DNA of 10,966 nucleotides from NCBI GenBank assembly GCA_031262285.1, contig JAISHZ010000291.1, positions 1 to 10,966 of the forward strand, in the 5' to 3' direction. The number at the start of each line of letters is the position of its first letter. The stretch's first letter is position 1. This DNA is from Lachnospiraceae bacterium (GTDB lineage: Bacteria > Bacillota_A > Clostridia > Lachnospirales > Lachnospiraceae). Both the position numbers and the translations under genes were made by a program. The notes beneath the pieces were generated by a model. The model saw only the letters and a program-made list of their open reading frames with translations, was not told the DNA's origin and did not search any database. This document shows positions 6,637 to 10,966 of this stretch, in pieces.

Positions 6637-6704
6637 AGGAAAAGCACTCCGGTCTTTTGTTTCGGGGTCATTGGAAGCGTGTGATAACGCAGATAGGAGT
6701 ACAG

Positions 6705-7805
6705 TTGAGAAGGATTGGGATATTAACGAGCGGTGGAGATTGCCAAGCGTTGAACGCTGCTATGCGCGGAGTGGTGAAAACGCTTTCGTGCGCGAAAGAA
6801 GAAGTGGAAATATACGGATTTCGAAATGGATATCGCGGTCTGATATATGGGCAATTTCAAATGCTGACTGCCGAAGACTTTTCGGGTATATTGACAAAAG
6901 GCGGTACGATTTTGGGGACTTCGAGAACGCCATTTAAGTCTATACGCGTACCGGATGAGAATGGTCTGGACAAAGTCGAAGCGATGAAGCATACTTACCA
7001 TAAGTTGCGATTGGATTGCTTGGTAATACTGGGGGGAAATGGGACGCACAAAACGGCAAATCTCCTCAGAGAAGAGCAGCTCAATGTCATTACGTTACCC
7101 AAGACGATCGATAATGATCTGTGGGGAACCGATATGACATTTGGTTTTCAGAGCGCGGTTGATATTGCGACGGATGTGATTGATTGCATTCACACGACGG
7201 CAGCTTCCCATGCGCGCGTGTTTATTGTAGAGATCATGGGTCATAAAGTCGGGTGGTTGACGCTCAACGCAGGGATGGCAGGAGGCGCAGATATTATCTT
7301 GATTCCGGAGATCCCTTACGATATAGACAAAGTGGTCGCCGCGATTGCTACGCGAGAGAAAGAAGGGAAGTCCTTTACGATCATCGCGGTCGCGGAAGGA
7401 GCTATTTCCAAAGAAAAAGCAGCGCTACCGAAACGAGAACTCAAAGAAATCATGAAAAACGAGACCTATCCTTCCGTTTCCTATGAGATCGCAGCCGCGA
7501 TCCAAGAACGTATGAAGCGAGAAGTCCGCGTGACGGTGCCGGGTCATATGCAAAGAGGAGGGACTCCTTGTCCTTATGATCGAGTGTTCGCGAGTAGACT
7601 GGGTTCCGAAGCGGGTGCGCTTATCTTAGAAGGACAATACGGATTTATGGTAGGTTACCGAAATCGAGAGGTGGTACGCGTACCATTGGAAGAAGTCGCC
7701 GGTAAACTGAAATCGGTATCACCGGAGGCTTCTATCGTGAAGGAGGCAAAGCTTCTGGGGATTTGCTTCGGAGATGATCAGATCAAGCTTTCTTCGGAAA
7801 AGTAA
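6705..7805 (+). CDS. pfkA: 6-phosphofructokinase, clostridial type with GGNGT/PKTIDND motifs
   Basis: A 366-aa phosphofructokinase that phosphorylates fructose 6-phosphate to fructose 1,6-bisphosphate in glycolysis. The N-terminus is RRIGILTSGGDCQALNAAMRG, with the phosphate-donor loop GGD at 10-12. Other motifs are GGNGT (110-114), PKTIDND (132-138, with catalytic Asp), MGHKVGW (178-184), PEIPYDID (201-208) and PGHMQRGGTPCPYDR (in the last third). In E. coli PfkA the equivalents are GGDGS and PGTIDND. Lys in PKTIDND is typical of pyrophosphate-using or mixed group III enzymes, so the donor (ATP or PPi) is uncertain. Asn for Asp in GGNGT is unusual overall, though I recall it in clostridial homologues. 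The start is TTG 6705: AGGAG (6695-6699) lies 5 bases upstream and the family's N-terminus begins exactly there. dnaX follows 19 bases after the stop. Confidence 0.93.
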   Translation: MRRIGILTSGGDCQALNAAMRGVVKTLSCAKEEVEIYGFRNGYRGLIYGQFQMLTAEDFSGILTKGGTILGTSRTPFKSIRVPDENGLDKVEAMKHTYHKLRLDCLVILGGNGTHKTANLLREEQLNVITLPKTIDNDLWGTDMTFGFQSAVDIATDVIDCIHTTAASHARVFIVEIMGHKVGWLTLNAGMAGGADIILIPEIPYDIDKVVAAIATREKEGKSFTIIAVAEGAISKEKAALPKRELKEIMKNETYPSVSYEIAAAIQERMKREVRVTVPGHMQRGGTPCPYDRVFASRLGSEAGALILEGQYGFMVGYRNREVVRVPLEEVAGKLKSVSPEASIVKEAKLLGICFGDDQIKLSSEK

Positions 7806-7824
7806 AGAATCAAGAAAGGACTGA

Positions 7825-9474
7825 GTGACAACTGTGTCATATACGGTTTTGTATCGAAAATTTCGTCCAAATGATTTTTCAAATGTGAAAGGACAGGACG
7901 CGATTGTACGAACATTGAAAAATCAACTAGCGGCCGGACGTATCGGACATGCGTATTTGTTTACGGGGACGCGTGGAACAGGCAAAACATCTGTGGCGAA
8001 GATTCTAGCCAGAGCGGTCAATTGTGAAGATCCCACACCCGAAGGACCTTGTGGAGTATGCAGAATGTGCCGTGCTATTTTGGCCGGAGCGAGTATGAAT
8101 GTTTCCGAGATCGATGCGGCTTCCAACAATGGAGTAGACAATATTCGAGAAATCGTAGAAAACGTATCCTATTCTCCTGCCGAAGGAAAATATAAGGTTT
8201 TTATTATTGATGAGGTTCATATGCTTTCTACAGGAGCATTCAACGCACTTTTGAAAACTTTAGAAGAACCTCCGTCCTATTGTATTTTTATCTTGGCGAC
8301 CACTGAAGTGCACAAACTACCCATAACGATTCTATCACGGTGTCAACGGTACGATTTTAAACGCATTTCAATTGCTGCTTTGGTCGGATTGATGCAAGAG
8401 CTTATTCGCAAAGAAGAGGTGTCTATCGAGGAGAAGGCTCTGCATTATATCGCGAAGGTCGCAGACGGATCCATGCGAGACGCTCTTAGTTTGTTGGATC
8501 AATGCATCGCTTTTCACTTTGGAGCGAATATTACCTATGATATGGTACTCGAGGTATTGGGTGCGGTAGATACGCAGGTGTTTAGTAGATTGCTTCGCTG
8601 CGTACTGGATAGTGATATAGTGGGTGGGATCGATTTAATAGAAGAAATCGTTATGCAAGGTCGAGAATTTACGCAATTTGTGGTTGACTTTACATGGTAT
8701 ATGCGAAATCTTTTATTGGTGTTATCCTCTGATTCGTTAGAAGATGTCATAGATATGTCAACGGACAACTTAGTTCGTCTCAAAGAAGAAGCACAGATGG
8801 CGAATGTGGATCAAATCATGCGTTATATTCGCATTTTTTCTGAATTGTCCGGTCAGATTCGATATACGCAACAAAAAAGAATTTTATTGGAAATCGCATT
8901 GATCAAGCTGTGCAAACCGGAGATGGAGCGTTCACAAGACGCTGTCCTTGAACGTATTAGGGGAGTAGAGGCAAAGTTAGAACAAGGGCTCTTGCAACCT
9001 ATGACAGCTACGCAGTCGACAACAGCCTCACAACCTATGACAGCTTCGCAACCTATGACAGCTTCGCAGTTAATGACAGCATCGCAAGGAATGCCTGGAT
9101 CTATCAATGCCCCCGTACTGCGCCATGCGGTCAGCGACGATATTCGCAAGATTGTATCAAAATGGCACACGGTTATCGCGCCACTGCCTAGCTTGATGAG
9201 GATGTTGTTAAAGTCAGCGACACTGAGTGTGCATGAGGATGGCGCATTGTTGATCGCATTACCCGAGGATATGGGAACAGATTACTTTACGGATCGTCCG
9301 GAGCACCGGCAGGAGTTGGAACGTGTCTTGGCGCAATTTACCGGAAGCGAGGTCAAAGTCAAGATCATACAACGCAAGGATTCCATAGAGTTTGCAGAGA
9401 CCTATCCGGATTTGTCAAAGTTGATTCATATGGATATCGAAATCGAAGAAGAACCAAACCAAAACGTTTATTAA
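7825..9474 (+). CDS. dnaX: DNA polymerase III subunits gamma and tau
   Basis: A 549-aa clamp-loader ATPase that loads the beta sliding clamp and organises the replisome. It opens with VSYTVLYRKFRPNDFSNVKGQD. Walker A is GTRGTGKTS (48-56), the zinc-binding cysteines are 67, 76, 79 and 82, Walker B is VFIIDEVHML (125-134), LLKTLEEPP follows at 142-150, and the SRC motif with arginine finger is at 171-173. Domain III runs to about residue 370. A low-complexity linker at 391-426 is made of hexapeptide repeats. The C-terminal domain (about 430-549), starting VLRHAVSDDIRKIV, is of the Gram-positive tau type. The start GTG 7825 has AAAGGA (7815-7820) 4 bases upstream; the alternative GTG 7834 is 13 bases from it and less likely. 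I see no convincing frameshift site for a separate gamma product. Confidence 0.96.
   Translation: MTTVSYTVLYRKFRPNDFSNVKGQDAIVRTLKNQLAAGRIGHAYLFTGTRGTGKTSVAKILARAVNCEDPTPEGPCGVCRMCRAILAGASMNVSEIDAASNNGVDNIREIVENVSYSPAEGKYKVFIIDEVHMLSTGAFNALLKTLEEPPSYCIFILATTEVHKLPITILSRCQRYDFKRISIAALVGLMQELIRKEEVSIEEKALHYIAKVADGSMRDALSLLDQCIAFHFGANITYDMVLEVLGAVDTQVFSRLLRCVLDSDIVGGIDLIEEIVMQGREFTQFVVDFTWYMRNLLLVLSSDSLEDVIDMSTDNLVRLKEEAQMANVDQIMRYIRIFSELSGQIRYTQQKRILLEIALIKLCKPEMERSQDAVLERIRGVEAKLEQGLLQPMTATQSTTASQPMTASQPMTASQLMTASQGMPGSINAPVLRHAVSDDIRKIVSKWHTVIAPLPSLMRMLLKSATLSVHEDGALLIALPEDMGTDYFTDRPEHRQELERVLAQFTGSEVKVKIIQRKDSIEFAETYPDLSKLIHMDIEIEEEPNQNVY
8995..9102 (+). repeat. six tandem 18-bp units inside dnaX (QPMTAS-type)
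   Basis: Six consecutive in-frame 18-base units encode QPMTAT, QSTTAS, QPMTAS, QPMTAS, QLMTAS and QGMPGS. Units three and four (9031-9048 and 9049-9066) are identical at the DNA level; the outer units have drifted. They form the flexible linker between the clamp-loader core and the tau C-terminal domain. Identical central units imply recent duplication by slippage or unequal exchange, so copy number probably varies among strains. Confidence 0.92.
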
Positions 9475-9524
9475 CCGAATTTGGATAGAAAATAGAGAAG
9501 ACAGACTAGAAATGGAGGAAAAGA

Positions 9525-9866
9525 ATGGCGAAGAAAGGGTCTTTTTCCGGTATGGGTATGGGTATGCCGGGAAATATGAACAATCTAATGCGACAAGCCC
9601 AAAGAGCGCAAAGACAGATTGAAGAAGGCAAAAAGGAACTGGAAGAAAAAGAATTCGTAGCAACGGCAGGCGGCGGAGCGGTTGAGGTAGCGGTAAACGG
9701 TGCTCGCGCGGTTTTGCGCGTAAAGTTGACCAAAGAAGTGGTGGATCCGGAAGATGTGGAGATGCTTCAAGATCTAATCATTGCCGCAATGAATGAAGCA
9801 TTGAAACAAGCCGACGAAGCCAATGCGGCTTTGACCGGTCTGTTGGGAGGAGGCTTGAGTTTCTGA
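9525..9866 (+). CDS. ybaB: YbaB/EbfC family nucleoid-associated protein
   Basis: A 113-aa DNA-binding protein of the YbaB/EbfC family, dimeric and nucleoid-associated in studied bacteria. A Gly/Met-rich N-terminus (GSFSGMGMGMPGNMNNLMRQ) precedes a charged helix (QRAQRQIEEGKKELEEKEF, about 27-45). The family core AGGGAVEVAVNGA (about 48-60) follows, then KLTKEVVDPEDVEMLQDLI and a C-terminal helix ending in GLLGGGLSF. The start ATG 9525 has GGAGG (9514-9518) 6 bases upstream. It sits 50 bases after dnaX and its TGA shares one base with the recR ATG (TGATG), so the two are translationally coupled. The dnaX-ybaB-recR order is widespread and suggests a link to replication or recombination, though the exact role of YbaB is not settled. 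Confidence 0.95.
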   Translation: MAKKGSFSGMGMGMPGNMNNLMRQAQRAQRQIEEGKKELEEKEFVATAGGGAVEVAVNGARAVLRVKLTKEVVDPEDVEMLQDLIIAAMNEALKQADEANAALTGLLGGGLSF

Positions 9867-10462
9867 TGAGTCTCTATAGTGGATACATCAACAAGCTCAT
9901 AGAAGAACTTGCGTCGCTGCCCGGTATTGGCGGCAAGTCCGCACAGAGACTGGCTTTTCATATCATCAATCTTCCGAAAGAAAAGGTCAATCGAATCGCA
10001 CAGGCGATGTGTATCGCAAAAGAAAAGGTACGTTACTGTGAGGTGTGTTTTACGCTGACAGATCGAGAGATATGTCCGATTTGTGAGAATGCGAGTCGGA
10101 ACCACAATCTGATCATGGTCGTAGAAAATGTCAGAGATCTGGCGGCATACGAGAAAACGGGACATTACGACGGCACTTACCATGTCCTTCACGGTGCGAT
10201 CTCTCCGATGCTTGGGGTAGGTCCTGCTGAATTAAAGATGAAAGAACTGATAGAACGATTAAAAGGCGATGTTGAGGAAGTGATCATTGCCACGAACTCC
10301 GGTTTGGAGGGAGAAACTACGGCGATGTATTTGACGAAACTGATTAAGCCGACGGGAGTCAAAGTCACCAGAATCGCAAGTGGCATTCCGGTGGGAGGTG
10401 ATTTGGAGTACATTGATGAAATCACCCTCACTCGCGCATTAGAAGGTCGGGTAGAGCTGTAA
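9866..10462 (+). CDS. recR: recombination mediator protein RecR
   Basis: A 198-aa RecR, which with RecO (and RecF) helps load RecA on single-stranded DNA at gaps. Residues 14-33 form the helix-hairpin-helix (ELASLPGIGGKSAQRLAFHI). A C4 zinc finger uses Cys 58, 61, 70 and 73 (CEVCFTLTDREICPIC). The TOPRIM domain runs from about 81 (LIMVVENVRDLAAYEKTG) to 175 and includes YHVLHGAISPM (105-115) and IATNSGLEGETTAMYL (141-156). The C-terminus DEITLTRALEGRVEL is typical. Common RecR sequences read VVEDPRD and ATNPNxEGE; here VVENVRD and ATNSGLEGE differ slightly, without loss of the acidic TOPRIM residue. The start overlaps the ybaB stop by one base, and the gene has no independent Shine-Dalgarno of note, which fits coupling. 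The length is exactly that of the family. Confidence 0.97.
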   Translation: MSLYSGYINKLIEELASLPGIGGKSAQRLAFHIINLPKEKVNRIAQAMCIAKEKVRYCEVCFTLTDREICPICENASRNHNLIMVVENVRDLAAYEKTGHYDGTYHVLHGAISPMLGVGPAELKMKELIERLKGDVEEVIIATNSGLEGETTAMYLTKLIKPTGVKVTRIASGIPVGGDLEYIDEITLTRALEGRVEL

Positions 10463-10465
10463 CAT

Positions 10466-10493
10466 CGGCGATAAACCAATAAGTGTTATGCCG
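10466..10493 (+). repeat. imperfect hairpin between recR and galM
   Basis: CGGC (10466-10469) pairs with GCCG (10490-10493), and ATAA (10471-10474) with TTAT (10486-10489). One G is bulged and the loop has 11 bases. No U-run follows, so it is not a standard terminator. A TATAAT at 10499-10504 comes next, but nothing like a -35 box lies 16-18 bases before it. Confidence 0.25.
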
Positions 10494-10527
10494 GAAAATA
10501 TAATGAAACGCTTGAAAGGAGCAAAAA

Positions 10528-10966
10528 ATGACGAAACAAGTAGTAGGACAAACAAAGAAGGGGGAAGATATCATTCTCTTTACTTTGGAAAACGCAAACG
10601 GCATGAAAGCTACCGTTCTCAATTATGGTGCCATCCTTGTCGACCTTAAAGTACCCGACAAAGCGGGAAAAGTAGATGATGTCGTACTGGGGTATGATCA
10701 GTACGAAGACTACTTTAACAATGGATGCTTCTTCGGTGCAGTCATCGGACCGAACGCGAACCGCGTCGCTGATGCGAAATTTGAAATTGATGGCGTAACC
10801 TATCAACTGGATGTCAACGATGGGAAAAACAACTTACACAGTCACATTGACCTGGGGTATCACAAGAGAATATGGGATGCAGAAGAAGTTACCAATGGCG
10901 TTAAATTTACCTTACAGGACGAAGACGGCAATATGGGTTTCCCGGGAAAGAAAGAATTCGCTGTAA
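10528..10966 (+). CDS. galM: aldose 1-epimerase (mutarotase), N-terminal part
   Basis: The first 146 residues of an aldose 1-epimerase, which interconverts alpha and beta anomers of sugars such as galactose; the frame runs off the right edge without a stop. Visible family features are TVLNYGAILVDLKVPD (29-44), VVLGYDQYEDY (52-62), IGPNANRVADAKFEIDG (73-89), with the substrate-binding Asn-Arg at 78-79, and YQLDVNDGKNNLHSH (92-106). His104 corresponds to the conserved active-site His of NxLHG. The catalytic base Glu lies beyond the window. Family members are about 340 residues, so roughly 200 are missing. ATG 10528 has AAAGGAG (10515-10521) at 6-base spacing. It lies 65 bases after recR, on the same strand, and may be the next cistron or have its own promoter. 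The last bases read GCTGTAA but are in frame GCT-GTA-A, so this is not a stop. Confidence 0.94.
   Translation, partial: MTKQVVGQTKKGEDIILFTLENANGMKATVLNYGAILVDLKVPDKAGKVDDVVLGYDQYEDYFNNGCFFGAVIGPNANRVADAKFEIDGVTYQLDVNDGKNNLHSHIDLGYHKRIWDAEEVTNGVKFTLQDEDGNMGFPGKKEFAV

Noticed and set aside
6536..6937. Plus-strand 133-codon open frame from a GTG in the divergent promoter region
   Set aside because: It runs through both predicted promoters and overlaps pfkA in another frame, with a composition unlike a real protein and no Shine-Dalgarno.
8872..8880. CAAAAAAGA in dnaX as a programmed -1 frameshift site producing a short gamma form
   Set aside because: The codon phase is CAA-AAA-AGA, so the X XXY YYZ rule for tandem slippage is not met (A-site AGA would have to re-pair on AAG). 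I see no obvious stimulatory stem right after it.
8853..9170. Minus-strand open frame with repeated Cys-Glu-Ala-Val-Ile-Gly units
   Set aside because: It is the antisense reading of the DnaX hexapeptide repeats; it has no ribosome site and overlaps a firm essential gene.
10499..10504. TATAAT before galM as a promoter -10 box
   Set aside because: The hexamer is perfect, but nothing like TTGACA lies 16-18 bases upstream and there is no extended TG; co-transcription with recR is as likely.
10502..10518. TGAAACGCTTGAAA before galM as a CcpA cre site
   Set aside because: It resembles the cre consensus but is one base short at the centre and lacks the CA end, so the half-sites are out of register.
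1..10966. CRISPR arrays, insertion sequences, tRNA/rRNA genes or phage modules
   Set aside because: No regularly spaced repeats, transposase-like frames, terminal inverted repeats or tRNA-like cloverleafs were seen on reading; almost all of the sequence is accounted for by the listed genes.

Overview
The window is about 11 kb of chromosomal DNA from a low-to-mid GC Gram-positive anaerobe. The best guess is Clostridia, most likely Lachnospiraceae or a near relative. The reasons are: purine-rich Shine-Dalgarno sites before nearly every gene; GTG/TTG starts; an F-type ATP synthase operon followed by a small Tyr/Arg-rich protein of a type I associate with Lachnospiraceae; a clostridial-style phosphofructokinase with GGNGT and PKTIDND motifs; a preQ1-I riboswitch controlling queT; and the order dnaX-ybaB-recR. 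This assignment rests on remembered family features, not on a search.

Layout. (1) Positions 1-680, plus strand: the 3' end of atpD, then atpC, closing the ATP synthase operon. (2) 766-1155, plus: a 129-aa conserved-type protein of unknown function, followed by a long hairpin terminator at 1192-1232. (3) 1341-2602, plus: a new promoter, an AIM24/TIGR00266-family protein, then queT, a queuosine-precursor transporter subunit whose Shine-Dalgarno lies in the tail of a preQ1-I riboswitch (2069-2110). (4) 6418 down to 2649, minus: a two-gene operon with a 4-base start/stop overlap, encoding a SAM-dependent methyltransferase and then an 847-aa membrane-anchored protein. The latter has a probable beta-propeller middle and a C-terminal domain that looks like a catalytically dead C39-type peptidase. 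(5) 6705 to the end, plus: pfkA, dnaX, ybaB, recR and the start of galM, closely spaced and probably read from one promoter at 6608-6636. The 286-base gap 6419-6704 holds back-to-back promoters for the minus and plus operons.

Functionally most of the window is housekeeping: energy conservation (atpD, atpC, pfkA, galM), replication and recombination (dnaX, ybaB, recR) and tRNA-modification precursor uptake (queT). The least explained parts are the minus-strand methyltransferase/membrane-protein pair, the small protein after atpC, and an in-frame hexapeptide repeat in the linker of DnaX. I see no mobile elements, CRISPR arrays, tRNA or rRNA genes, and no clear evidence of a new defence or biosynthetic system.
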